Assembly: GCA_016868755.1 (NCBI GenBank)
Contig: VGFU01000010.1
Span: 1 to 50,269 of the forward strand
Length of the DNA: 50,269 bases
Direction: 5' to 3'
DNA from: Bacteroidota bacterium
Lineage (GTDB): Bacteria > Bacteroidota > Bacteroidia > Flavobacteriales > Schleiferiaceae
Numbering within the stretch: the stretch's first letter is position 1; every line of letters starts with the position of its first letter. The notes under the pieces were generated by a model that was not told the origin of the DNA, ran no database searches, and was given only the letters and a program-made list of their open reading frames with translations. The position numbers were made by a program, and so were the translations under genes. Positions 25,456 to 33,321 of the stretch are shown in pieces.

Positions 25456-28286
25456 TAGTTGCGCTCGCTATACAGCTTGCGGAACAGCGGGTCGCGCAGC
25501 GACTCGATAAAGTAAATCGCCTCTCCGGTCGACTTCATCTGCGGCCCCAGCGTCTTGTTCACGTCGGGGAACTTGTGGAAGCTGAACACGGGAACCTTAA
25601 TGGCCCATCCGCCCTTTTTGGGGTTGAAGGTGAAGTCGGTAACCTTTTTGGTGCGGAGCATCACCTTCGTAGCCGCATTCACGTATGGCTCTTGGTAGGC
25701 CTTGCAGATGAACGGTACTGTGCGCGATGCCCGCGGATTCGCCTCGATGATGAACACCTTGTCGTCCTTGATCGCGAACTGAATGTTGATCAAGCCCACG
25801 GTGCCCAGCGCGCGCGCAATCGTGTGGGTGTGGTCAATAATCTGCTGCATCACCAGCTCTCCGAGGTTGAACGGCGGCAACGTGGCGTTGGAATCGCCGG
25901 AGTGCACGCCGCAGGGTTCGATGTGCTCCATGATGCCGATAATGTGCACGTTTTCGCCGTCGCAAATCGCGTCGGCTTCGGCCTCAATCGCACCGTCGAG
26001 GTAGTGGTCCAGCAGCACTCGGTTGCCGGGGAAGTCCTTAAATAGCTCCACCACGTGGGTCTCGAGCTCGTCGTGGTTGATCACGATCTTCATGCCCTGT
26101 CCGCCCAAGACGTACGACGGACGCACCAGAATGGGGTACCCGAGCTTTTCGGCCACCGCGCGGGCCTCGTCGGGGCGCGTGATCACGTCGAACTTAGGGT
26201 AGGGAATGCCGTGCTCATGCAGCAAGGTCGAGAAGCGTCCGCGGTCCTCGGCGAGGTCGAGCGACTGGTAGCTGGTGCCCACAATCGGAATTCCGAAGCG
26301 GTCCAGCTTCTCCGCCAGCTTGAGGGCCGTCTGGCCGCCGAGCTGCACGATGACGCCCACGGGCTTCTCGTGGCGAATAATGTCATAAATGTGCTCCCAG
26401 AACACGGGCTCGAAGTAGAGCTTGTCGGCGGTGTCAAAGTCGGTCGAGACCGTTTCGGGGTTGCAGTTGATCATGATGGTTTCAAAACCCTCTTCTTTGG
26501 CCGCCAGCACCCCGTGCACGCAGCTGTAGTCGAACTCGATACCTTGACCGATGCGGTTGGGGCCGCTGCCCAGCACGATGATCTTTTTGCGGTCGCTCGA
26601 CGGGCTGTCGTTTCGGGCGCTCAGCGCACCGGGCTTGCCCGATCCGCGCTCAAACGTCGAGTAGTAGTACGGAGTCTGCGCGGGAAACTCCGCGGCGCAG
26701 GTGTCCACCAGCTTCCACACGCGCTCGATGCCGAGCTTCACCCGCAGGTCGTGCACCTCGCTCTCGAGGCAGCGCATCATGTGGGCGATTTGGCGGTCAG
26801 CAAACCCTTTCATCTTGGCCTCGAGCAGCAGGTCGCTAGAAATCGAACCGAGGTGGTGCTGCTCCAGGCGGCGCTGGGTAAGCATCAGGTCTTCGATTTC
26901 GCGCAAGAACCACATGTCGATCTTGGTGATTTCGTGGATTTTGCGCAGCGGAATCCCCATCTGCATGGCATCGTACAGCACAAACACGCGGTCCCAGCTG
27001 GCATGCTCGAGCTTGTGCAGGATCACGTTCTGGTCGGTGAGGCCCTTGCCGTCGGCGCCCAATCCGTTGCGCTTAATCTCAAGGGATTGCGCGGCTTTGT
27101 GCAGTGCTTCTTGAAAGCTTCGGCCGATGCCCATCACCTCGCCCACCGACTTCATTTGCAGGCCGAGGCGGCGGTCGGCGCCTTCAAACTTGTCAAAGTT
27201 CCAGCGCGGAATTTTCACGATCACGTAGTCCAGCGTGGGCTCGAAGTAGGCCGTCGTGGTCTTGGTGATTTGGTTTTGCAGCTCATCGAGCGTGTACCCA
27301 ATCGCCAGCTTGGCGGCGATCTTGGCGATGGGATATCCCGTAGCCTTCGAGGCCAAGGCCGACGAACGCGATACGCGCGGATTGATTTCAATCGCCACAA
27401 TGTCCTCTTTGTCGTCGGGGCTGACCGCAAACTGCACGTTGCAGCCTCCTGCAAAGTTGCCGATCGAGCGCATCATCTTAATCGCCATGTCGCGCATGCG
27501 CTGGTAGGTGGTGTCAGACAGCGTCATCGCCGGGGCCACCGTGATCGAGTCGCCGGTGTGGATGCCCATCGGGTCCATGTTCTCAATCGAACAAATGATG
27601 ATGACGTTGTCGTTGGCATCGCGCAGAAGCTCGAGCTCAAACTCCTTCCAGCCCACCAGGGCCTTGTCGATGATGACTTCGTGGATGGGGCTGGCTTCGA
27701 GTCCGCGCTTGAGAGCGCTGTCGAACTCCTCCTTGTTCCACACAAAGCTGGCGCCGCTGCCGCCCAAGGTAAACGACGCGCGCACGCAGAGGGGGTAACC
27801 AAACTCCTGCGCAATCTCTTTGCCCTTGAGGTAGCTCGTGGCAATTTTAGCAGGGGCATACGGAATCTCAATCTGATCGAGCAGGTTCTTGAACTTGTCG
27901 CGGTCCTCGGTAATGTTAATCGCTTCGATGTCGACGCCGATAATGCGCACCCCGTACTGCTCCCACAGCCCTTGCTTGTCGGCCTCGATGCACAGGTTAA
28001 GCGCGGTTTGTCCGCCCATTGTGGGCAGTACGGCATCAATTTTTTGCTCCTGCAAAATCTTTTCCAAGCTTTCGACTTCGAGCGGAAGCAGGTAAATGTG
28101 GTCCGCTACTACCTCGTCGGTCATGATCGTCGCCGGATTGGAGTTGATCAGCGAAACTTCGATTCCTTCGTCGCGGAGCGAGCGGGCTGCTTGCGACCCA
28201 GAGTAGTCGAATTCGCAGGCTTGGCCAATGACGATGGGGCCTGATCCAATGAGGAGGACGTGCTTAATGTCGTGGTTGCGGGGCAT
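25440..28286 (-). CDS. carB: Carbamoyl-phosphate synthase large subunit
   Basis: A 948-residue CarB, which makes carbamoyl phosphate from bicarbonate, ammonia and two ATP for arginine and pyrimidine synthesis. Two homologous ATP-grasp halves are clear: LLIGSGPIVIGQACEFDYSG, then RASFTLGGSGASFVW with EINPRVSRSSALASKATGYP; and IVLGSGPNRIGQGIEFDYSC, then RPSYVLGGQGMKIVI with IEANPRASRTVPF. The C-terminal MGS-like allosteric domain (about 120 residues in E. coli) is absent: the protein stops after FIESLRDPLFRKLYSERNYY. This shortened form is, to my knowledge, normal in Flavobacteriia. The ATG at 28286 is preferred to a TTG at 28307, which lies inside the -7 element. carA is not in the window. Confidence 0.95.
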   Translation of the reverse strand: MPRNHDIKHVLLIGSGPIVIGQACEFDYSGSQAARSLRDEGIEVSLINSNPATIMTDEVVADHIYLLPLEVESLEKILQEQKIDAVLPTMGGQTALNLCIEADKQGLWEQYGVRIIGVDIEAINITEDRDKFKNLLDQIEIPYAPAKIATSYLKGKEIAQEFGYPLCVRASFTLGGSGASFVWNKEEFDSALKRGLEASPIHEVIIDKALVGWKEFELELLRDANDNVIIICSIENMDPMGIHTGDSITVAPAMTLSDTTYQRMRDMAIKMMRSIGNFAGGCNVQFAVSPDDKEDIVAIEINPRVSRSSALASKATGYPIAKIAAKLAIGYTLDELQNQITKTTTAYFEPTLDYVIVKIPRWNFDKFEGADRRLGLQMKSVGEVMGIGRSFQEALHKAAQSLEIKRNGLGADGKGLTDQNVILHKLEHASWDRVFVLYDAMQMGIPLRKIHEITKIDMWFLREIEDLMLTQRRLEQHHLGSISSDLLLEAKMKGFADRQIAHMMRCLESEVHDLRVKLGIERVWKLVDTCAAEFPAQTPYYYSTFERGSGKPGALSARNDSPSSDRKKIIVLGSGPNRIGQGIEFDYSCVHGVLAAKEEGFETIMINCNPETVSTDFDTADKLYFEPVFWEHIYDIIRHEKPVGVIVQLGGQTALKLAEKLDRFGIPIVGTSYQSLDLAEDRGRFSTLLHEHGIPYPKFDVITRPDEARAVAEKLGYPILVRPSYVLGGQGMKIVINHDELETHVVELFKDFPGNRVLLDHYLDGAIEAEADAICDGENVHIIGIMEHIEPCGVHSGDSNATLPPFNLGELVMQQIIDHTHTIARALGTVGLINIQFAIKDDKVFIIEANPRASRTVPFICKAYQEPYVNAATKVMLRTKKVTDFTFNPKKGGWAIKVPVFSFHKFPDVNKTLGPQMKSTGEAIYFIESLRDPLFRKLYSERNYYLSK

Positions 28287-28304
28287 GATCTTGAGGAACT
28301 TAGT

Positions 28305-28312
28305 CAAATATC
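28305..28312 (-). promoter_or_regulatory. -7 element GATATTTG of carB
   Basis: Seven of eight bases match TAnnTTTG, 18 bases before the ATG at 28286. It overlaps the alternative TTG start, arguing against that start. Confidence 0.4.
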
Positions 28313-28347
28313 GGGGTTAGGCGGCGGCCAACGAATCGCGAAGGCAC

Positions 28348-28379
28348 AAAAAAAAGGTGCTGCTTGCGCAACACCTTTT
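28348..28379 (-). terminator. Rho-independent terminator after rpmH
   Basis: Read on the minus strand: AAAA, stem GGTGTTGC, loop GCAA, stem GCAGCACC (one G-U pair), then T8. It begins 20 bases after the rpmH stop and separates rpmH from carB. The loop is a GNRA tetraloop. A/T tracts on both sides could allow weak termination in the other direction. Confidence 0.88.
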
Positions 28380-28399
28380 CGTAGATTGATTCAAAGGCA

Positions 28400-28558
28400 T
28401 TAACCTTTGGGGTTACCCTCGTCCGACACCGTCAAACGCTTGCGGCCGCGTGCGCGGCGTGCAGCTAATACGCGACGGCCGTTTGCCGTAGCCATGCGCT
28501 CGCGGAACCCGTGCTTGTTCACGCGCTTGCGCTTCGAAGGTTGAAATGTGCGTTTCAT
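28400..28558 (-). CDS. rpmH: 50S ribosomal protein L34
   Basis: A 52-codon frame encoding L34. It starts [20 protein letters not shown], followed by [20 protein letters not shown], the invariant basic core, and a short tail [13 protein letters not shown]34 is a small protein of the large ribosomal subunit bound to 23S rRNA. It is transcribed alone from a strong promoter 49 bases upstream and ends at a hairpin terminator. The usual bacterial neighbours (rnpA, dnaA) are absent on both sides, as is common in Bacteroidota. Confidence 0.97.
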   Translation of the reverse strand: MKRTFQPSKRKRVNKHGFRERMATANGRRVLAARRARGRKRLTVSDEGNPKG

Positions 28559-28607
28559 CGTGTCGTGTTTTGTGCCTTCACCGCGGTCTTGACCGGGATT
28601 CGGGCTG

Positions 28608-28615
28608 CAAATATA
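28608..28615 (-). promoter_or_regulatory. Promoter of rpmH (-7 TATATTTG)
   Basis: Perfect TAnnTTTG on the minus strand, 49 bases before the rpmH ATG. A TTG 18 bases upstream of the element is a plausible -33 box, the best spaced one in the window. Confidence 0.65.
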
Positions 28616-28642
28616 GTTCGAATTTTCAAATCACAAGGTCTG

Positions 28643-28650
28643 TATCTTTG
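28643..28650 (+). promoter_or_regulatory. -7 element TATCTTTG of the SDR-meaB run
   Basis: Perfect TAnnTTTG, five bases before the ATG at 28656; predicts a leaderless first cistron for the seven-gene run. Confidence 0.6.
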
Positions 28651-28655
28651 AAAAT

Positions 28656-29408
28656 ATGCCGAGCACGAAAAGAATTTGGATTACCGGAGCCAGCGAGGGC
28701 ATCGGACGGGGCCTCGCCGCGCACTACCAAACACTGGGTTGGGCAACCGCGGGCAGTGCGCGCCGCCCCCAAGGGCCAGCGGAATGCGACCTGTGGATTC
28801 CGGCCGACCTCACCCAAGCAACGGAGCGCGAACGCGCCGTGGACGCACTCCTCGACCGCGCCGGTTGGCCCGACCTCGTCGTGCTGAACGCCGGTCTGGG
28901 ACACCTCGCCCCGGTCGCCGAAACCCGGCCTGAGGACGCCGAGCGAATTTTTGCCCTGAACTACGCGGCGCCGGTCCACCTCACGCAGCTCCTCCTCGCG
29001 CGGAGCGCCGGGCGTCCGCTTCACGTGATCGCGGTATCGAGCATCGCCGCCCGCTTTGGTCAAAAAAACCTCGCGACCTACAGCGCGAGCAAAGCCGCCC
29101 TCACCCTGTGGGCCGAGTCCCTGAACGAAGAATGGCAGGGCACGCCGCACCGCATTCAGGTCGTGCTTCCGGGCGTCGTGACCACCGACATCATGCGCCA
29201 CAGCATCGCGAGCGACGGCCAAGCCCTGGGAGCGAGGGCTCAGGACCACCGCGGTTGGTCGGTTGAGCGCACTGCTCGGGCCGTGGAGCGCGCGGCGCGA
29301 AGCCGGCGCTTTTTGCACATTTTGGCGGGTCCGAGTGTTCGGCTCGCGCTGATTCTGCACGACCTTTGCCCCAGCCTGTTTTACTCGCTTTTGCGCCGCA
29401 AACCATGA
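28656..29408 (+). CDS. Short-chain dehydrogenase/reductase
   Basis: A 250-residue classical SDR. The Rossmann nucleotide-binding motif is ITGASEGIG (9-17), the NAG motif is at 78-80, the catalytic serine is S128 or S129 in VIAVSSIAARFG, and the catalytic YxxxK is Y142-K146 in TYSASKAALT. The position after the second strand does not decide between NAD and NADP, and the substrate is unknown. The C-terminus (LALILHDLCPSLFYSLLRRK) is hydrophobic and may touch the membrane. It overlaps the next gene by ATGA, and it heads a seven-gene run reaching meaB. Confidence 0.9.
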   Translation: MPSTKRIWITGASEGIGRGLAAHYQTLGWATAGSARRPQGPAECDLWIPADLTQATERERAVDALLDRAGWPDLVVLNAGLGHLAPVAETRPEDAERIFALNYAAPVHLTQLLLARSAGRPLHVIAVSSIAARFGQKNLATYSASKAALTLWAESLNEEWQGTPHRIQVVLPGVVTTDIMRHSIASDGQALGARAQDHRGWSVERTARAVERAARSRRFLHILAGPSVRLALILHDLCPSLFYSLLRRKP

Positions 29409-30211
29409 AGACGATCATCAACCCCACGGTCCTAGAACGACTGCCGGAACTCACCGCACAGTTCGCCGCCGGACAGCCCAAGCACGTCGTGCTCGACAAC
29501 TTCCTCAACGACGAGGTGGCCAACGCGCTGCACCAGCATTTTCCGTCGGTTGATTCGCTCAAAGTCAAGCGCAAGTCGCTCAACGAAAACAAAGTTGAAG
29601 ACTATCACTTCGAGCGCTGGGACCCCATTTTTACCGAAGTGCGCAACGCGATCCGCTCGTCGGAATTTGGCGAGTGGATGAGCACCTTGACCGGAATCGA
29701 AAACCTGCAAACGCCCGACGATGCCTTGGGCTCGGGCCTGCACCAGGGAGGGCAAGGCAGCTTCGTGGACGTACACATTGACGTCAACTTTGACCCCAAA
29801 CTCAAGCTTTGGCGCCGCATCAACCTCTTGATTTACCTCAACCGCCATTGGGACGAGGCCTGGGGCGGACACCTCGAAATCTGGGACCCCAAAATGACCA
29901 CCGTGCTGCACCGTGTGGCTCCGCTGCACAACCGCGCCATCATCTTCTTGACCGACGAAAACAGTCCGCACGGCTACAAAGCCATCAACGTGCCCGAAGG
30001 CGAGTCTCGCAAGAGCTTCTATGCCTACTACTTTACCGAGGTGAGTGACGGGTTCAAGTACAGCGACTCCAAGTTCATCGCCCGCCCTGACGACAGCTTT
30101 GCGCGCCGCAGCGCCACGGCCGTCAAGGAATGGACAAAAATTCGGGCGAAGCGCGTACTGAATGCGTTGGGGGTTAAAATGCTCGACTTCCAAGACAAAA
30201 ACCGCTTTTAA
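29405..30211 (+). CDS. 2-oxoglutarate/Fe(II)-dependent oxygenase
   Basis: A 268-residue protein with the double-stranded beta-helix motifs of the prolyl-4-hydroxylase-like group. The iron ligands are H124 and D126 in VDVHIDVNF and H189 in NSPHGYKAI; R202 in SRKSFYAYYF is placed to bind 2-oxoglutarate. The N-terminal part (KHVVLDNFLNDEVANALHQH) is the usual entry helix of such enzymes. Likely reaction: hydroxylation of an unidentified substrate with release of CO2 and succinate. The ATG at 29405 overlaps the SDR stop, implying coupled translation; the ABC exporter starts seven bases after its stop. The frame from 29366 would begin within the SDR gene. Confidence 0.85.
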   Translation: MKTIINPTVLERLPELTAQFAAGQPKHVVLDNFLNDEVANALHQHFPSVDSLKVKRKSLNENKVEDYHFERWDPIFTEVRNAIRSSEFGEWMSTLTGIENLQTPDDALGSGLHQGGQGSFVDVHIDVNFDPKLKLWRRINLLIYLNRHWDEAWGGHLEIWDPKMTTVLHRVAPLHNRAIIFLTDENSPHGYKAINVPEGESRKSFYAYYFTEVSDGFKYSDSKFIARPDDSFARRSATAVKEWTKIRAKRVLNALGVKMLDFQDKNRF

Positions 30212-30218
30212 GGCGTCA

Positions 30219-32048
30219 ATGGCCAAAGCCCAGTTCGGCAACAAAACGCCCAAAAAACCTATTTCGTGGACCGCGCTGAAGCAAATGGCGCGCATGTACG
30301 TTCACGTGAAACCCTACCGCGGCGAGTTCCTGCTGGGCTTGCTTATGCTGCTCCTGTCGTCGGGAAGCAACCTGGCGTTCCCCAAGTACTTGGGCGAGCT
30401 CGTCGACGCAGCCCAAACCGATCCGTCGGCCATTGACGGCATTGCCCTGACCCTCGTGGCCCTGCTTTTGGCCCAGTCCGTGTTCAGTTTTGGGCGCATC
30501 TTCTTTTTTGAGCGGGTGGCGCAGCGGTCGCTGGCCTCGCTGAGGTCGGCCATGTACAACCACCTTGTCAGCTTGCCCCTGCCCTTTTTTCACGAAAAGC
30601 GCATCGGCGAACTCACCAACCGACTGCAGAGCGACATTGGCGTCCTTCAAGAAACGTTTACCAGTACCCTCGCCGAGTTTATTCGGCAGCTCGTAGTGAT
30701 CGTGGGCGGAATCGCCCTGCTGGTCTACCAGTCGCCGTCGCTAACCGGATTCATGCTGATGGTGCTTCCGCTGGTGGTCGTGCTGGGTGTGGCCTTCGGG
30801 AGCCGCATTCGCAAGTACGCCAAAGAAGTACAAACGGCTTCGGCCGAATCCAACACGCTCGTCGACGAAACCTTGAGTGCCGTGGCGACCGTTAAGGCCT
30901 ACACGCAAGAGGGCCACGAAAAAGCGCGCTACCGCCGAGCACTGGATCATGTTGCGGCCCTCGGAATTCGCGGCGGAATTTACCGCGGCGCCTTCAGCAG
31001 CTTCATCATCCTCGGGCTGTTTGGCGCCCTGGTTGCGGTGATTTGGAAGGGTGCAAGCCTCATCGCCAGCGGCGAAATGGCCTCAGGACAGCTCTTCAGC
31101 TTCGTTATTTATTCTGGCTTTATTGGCGGCTCGGTGGGCGGACTCGCCGACGTGTACAGCCGCCTTCAGCGCGCCATGGGCGCGACCGAGGCCATCATGG
31201 CCATGCTCGACGAGCAATCCGAAACGAGCAACCCGCAGCCAGTAACCAGCAACCAGCAACCAGCAACCGGCAACCAGCAGCCAGCAACCAGCAACCAGCA
31301 GATTGCCGTACGCTTCAGCGACGTTCACTTCGCCTACCCGACCCGCCCCGACGTACCGGTGCTGCAGGGCCTCGACCTCGAAATCCGCGAAGGCCAGCAG
31401 TGCGCGCTGGTCGGAGCAAGCGGCGCCGGAAAATCCACGGTCGTGCAGTTGCTCTACCGATTCCACGATCCGCAGCGCGGAGCCCTTGTGGTCCAGGGCC
31501 GCGAAGCCCGCGACTGGCCGCTCGACGAGCTTCGCGGACGTATGGCGTGGGTTCCGCAAGACGTCGTGCTCTTTGGTCGAAGCATCCTCGAGAACATCCG
31601 CTACAGCCGCCCCGAAGCCAGCGACGACGAAGTGCGTCAGGCCGCCGAAGACGCCAACGCCTGGGAGTTCATTGAACGCTTTCCTGACGGCTGGCAAACC
31701 CAGGTGGGCGAACGCGGCGTACAGCTCAGTGGCGGCCAGCGCCAACGCATCGCGATTGCCCGCGCCATGCTGCGCAACCCCAAACTTTTGGTGCTCGACG
31801 AAGCCACGTCGTCGCTCGACCCTGAAAGCGAGTCCCTGGTTCAGGGCGCCCTCGAAACCCTGATGAAGGGTCGAACTTCGCTGGTGATCGCCCACCGCCT
31901 GAGCACCGTGCGCCACGCCAACGTCATCGCCTTCCTTCACGAGGGGCGCATCGCCGAAGTGGGCAGCCACGACGAACTCATGGCCCTTAAGGGCGGACGC
32001 TACCGCGCCTTCGTGCAGAAGCAGTGGAACGGAACCCTAACTTCGTAG
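30219..32048 (+). CDS. ABC exporter, fused membrane and ATPase domains (MsbA-like)
   Basis: A 609-residue half-transporter. The membrane domain (about 20-335) has six helices, for example FLLGLLMLLLSSGSNLAF, and the coupling-helix region TNRLQSDIGVLQETF. The nucleotide-binding domain shows Walker A GASGAGKST (399-407), signature LSGGQ (503-507), Walker B LLVLDEATSSLDPES, and H-loop IAHRLSTVRHA. It most resembles lipid or drug exporters acting as homodimers; the cargo is unknown. The linker between the domains (about 338-361) is a Thr/Ser/Asn/Gln/Pro repeat encoded by ten AACCAGC-like heptamers, which relatives would not be expected to share. The start is the ATG at 30219; the FtsB-like gene follows after two bases. 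Confidence 0.9.
   Translation: MAKAQFGNKTPKKPISWTALKQMARMYVHVKPYRGEFLLGLLMLLLSSGSNLAFPKYLGELVDAAQTDPSAIDGIALTLVALLLAQSVFSFGRIFFFERVAQRSLASLRSAMYNHLVSLPLPFFHEKRIGELTNRLQSDIGVLQETFTSTLAEFIRQLVVIVGGIALLVYQSPSLTGFMLMVLPLVVVLGVAFGSRIRKYAKEVQTASAESNTLVDETLSAVATVKAYTQEGHEKARYRRALDHVAALGIRGGIYRGAFSSFIILGLFGALVAVIWKGASLIASGEMASGQLFSFVIYSGFIGGSVGGLADVYSRLQRAMGATEAIMAMLDEQSETSNPQPVTSNQQPATGNQQPATSNQQIAVRFSDVHFAYPTRPDVPVLQGLDLEIREGQQCALVGASGAGKSTVVQLLYRFHDPQRGALVVQGREARDWPLDELRGRMAWVPQDVVLFGRSILENIRYSRPEASDDEVRQAAEDANAWEFIERFPDGWQTQVGERGVQLSGGQRQRIAIARAMLRNPKLLVLDEATSSLDPESESLVQGALETLMKGRTSLVIAHRLSTVRHANVIAFLHEGRIAEVGSHDELMALKGGRYRAFVQKQWNGTLTS
31230..31299 (+). repeat. Heptamer repeat array (AACCAGC)10 inside the ABC exporter gene
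   Basis: Ten consecutive 7-base units, six exact AACCAGC and four with one or two changes (AACCCGC, AGCCAGT, AACCGGC, AGCCAGC). Since three units make 21 bases, the array codes a 7-residue repeat of TSNQQPA type and keeps frame only because its net insertion is a multiple of three. It falls exactly in the linker between the two domains of the transporter. Confidence 0.9.
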
Positions 32049-32050
32049 CG

Positions 32051-32362
32051 ATGCACCGCATTCCCGCATTCCTTCGCAACAAGTACGTGCTCGCTGGGCT
32101 GCTGTTCAGCGTGTGGATTTTAGCGCTGGATTCAAACAACCTCTTCATACAGTGGGAACTCAGCCAAGAAGTCCGCGCCCTTGAAGACGGCGTGGAATAC
32201 TACCGCGGCGAGCTCGAGCGCACCAAGCGCCGGCTTAACGAGCTTGAAGCGGACCCCCGGCAGCTCGAGAAATTTGCGCGCGAAACCTACTGGATGCACC
32301 GTCCGGGCGAAGAAGTAATGCTTGTCGAACCGTTAGACGCCGATTCCGACGACACCCTATGA
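32051..32362 (+). CDS. FtsB/DivIC-like septum formation initiator
   Basis: A 103-residue bitopic membrane protein. A short basic N-terminus is followed by one membrane helix (VLAGLLFSVWILAL), then a coiled coil (about 33-75, LSQEVRALEDGVEYYRGELE onward) and the family C-terminal motif LEKFARETYWMHRPGEEVML. These features match the FtsB/DivIC family, a bridge in the FtsQ-FtsB-FtsL divisome complex. It lies two bases after the ABC exporter and overlaps mutA by ATGA. A septum-initiator gene before methylmalonyl-CoA mutase genes is an arrangement I recall from flavobacteria. The ATG at 32051 is preferred because the frame from 32024 overlaps the ABC gene and adds no family residues. Confidence 0.85.
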   Translation: MHRIPAFLRNKYVLAGLLFSVWILALDSNNLFIQWELSQEVRALEDGVEYYRGELERTKRRLNELEADPRQLEKFARETYWMHRPGEEVMLVEPLDADSDDTL

Positions 32363-33321
32363 GCCCGCACCTGCCCGTGTGCGCCATGCCCCGCGGCGCG
32401 CGCGAAACCCTGGCCGACTGGGGACCCGCAGCACCTGCTGACCGCCACATTACCTGCGATTTTGACGGGCGCAAGCCCGCCGAGGCCAACCGCCATGCCC
32501 TCGAAGCGCTCATGGACGGGGCCAGCAGCATTCTGTTTTGGGTGCACTCCTCAAGCGACGTGGCCGCCCTGGCGGCGGGAATCGACAGCCGCATCGCACC
32601 CCTGCACCTGGTCGGCGACCTCGACCCCAAGGCGGTCGCCGACGGCCTTGACGCTGGCAGCCAAGGACTGTTTAACGCCGACCCCCTGGAGCAGCGGGCC
32701 CGCTGCGGAACTTGGTTCACCGGAACTTGGGCGGGCGACCATGATCGCCTGCAGCAGGCCGAAAGCCTGCTCCCCGCCGCGATGGCCGCCGTGGTGAGCA
32801 ATGCCTGCTTTGCCGCGCCACAGGGCGCTGCAGCCCAACTCGCGTGGGGCTTAGCCAGCCTCGAAGCGATGAACCCTGCACCGGGCCGTCCCGTCGGGCT
32901 GGTGCTGCAGGCCACCGAAGACTATTTTGAAACGGCCGCCATGGCCCAAGCGGCCCGAACGCTCTGGACCCGCAACCCCCTTTGGATCGTGGGCCGCGTG
33001 GCCGGCACTCCGAGCGAAGACGCCGCCGACCTCGTCGACCGCGGGCTACAGGCCCAGGCCCTGGCGCTGGGCGGGTGCCGCGACCTTTGGATTCAGCCTT
33101 TGAACGACAGCCCACAGTCCGCGCGCTGGGCCCGCCACCAGGCCTTGGTGCTCTACTACGAGAGCGGACTGTTCCGCCACGATTACCCGCTGCGCGGCAG
33201 CTACCTGATCGAAGAATGGACGGCCCAACTTGCCCAGCAAGCCCGAGCCCAAGTGCAGCAGTGGGCGCAGCGCGGGGGCCTTGCTAAGATGCTCGACCAA
33301 AACCTGGATCCATGGATGTAG
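32359..33321 (+). CDS. mutA: Methylmalonyl-CoA mutase small subunit, shortened
   Basis: A 320-residue, divergent relative of the small non-catalytic subunit of methylmalonyl-CoA mutase. Family traits are [20 protein letters not shown], the barrel segments that follow, a [11 protein letters not shown] region and [20 protein letters not shown] before a helical end [13 protein letters not shown]. Family small subunits usually exceed 450 residues. Here the first 75 or more residues are missing (the protein starts directly at the barrel), as is the C-terminal cobalamin-like domain. Position immediately before mutB with a 10-base overlap is strong support. Assignment by sequence alone would be weaker than for mutB. 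Confidence 0.75.
   Translation: MSPHLPVCAMPRGARETLADWGPAAPADRHITCDFDGRKPAEANRHALEALMDGASSILFWVHSSSDVAALAAGIDSRIAPLHLVGDLDPKAVADGLDAGSQGLFNADPLEQRARCGTWFTGTWAGDHDRLQQAESLLPAAMAAVVSNACFAAPQGAAAQLAWGLASLEAMNPAPGRPVGLVLQATEDYFETAAMAQAARTLWTRNPLWIVGRVAGTPSEDAADLVDRGLQAQALALGGCRDLWIQPLNDSPQSARWARHQALVLYYESGLFRHDYPLRGSYLIEEWTAQLAQQARAQVQQWAQRGGLAKMLDQNLDPWM

Noticed and set aside
26055-28244. A 729-codon open frame opposite carB, and similar long antisense frames at 1969-3102, 12630-13871 and 19201-20379
   Set aside because: They mirror the codon bias of high-GC genes on the other strand, contain no recognisable domain, have low-complexity translations and lack promoter elements at their starts. 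The opposite-strand genes are unambiguous.
28287-28307. TTG at 28307 as the start of carB
   Set aside because: The TTG lies within the -7 element GATATTTG, so it would not be transcribed; the family N-terminus fits the ATG at 28286.
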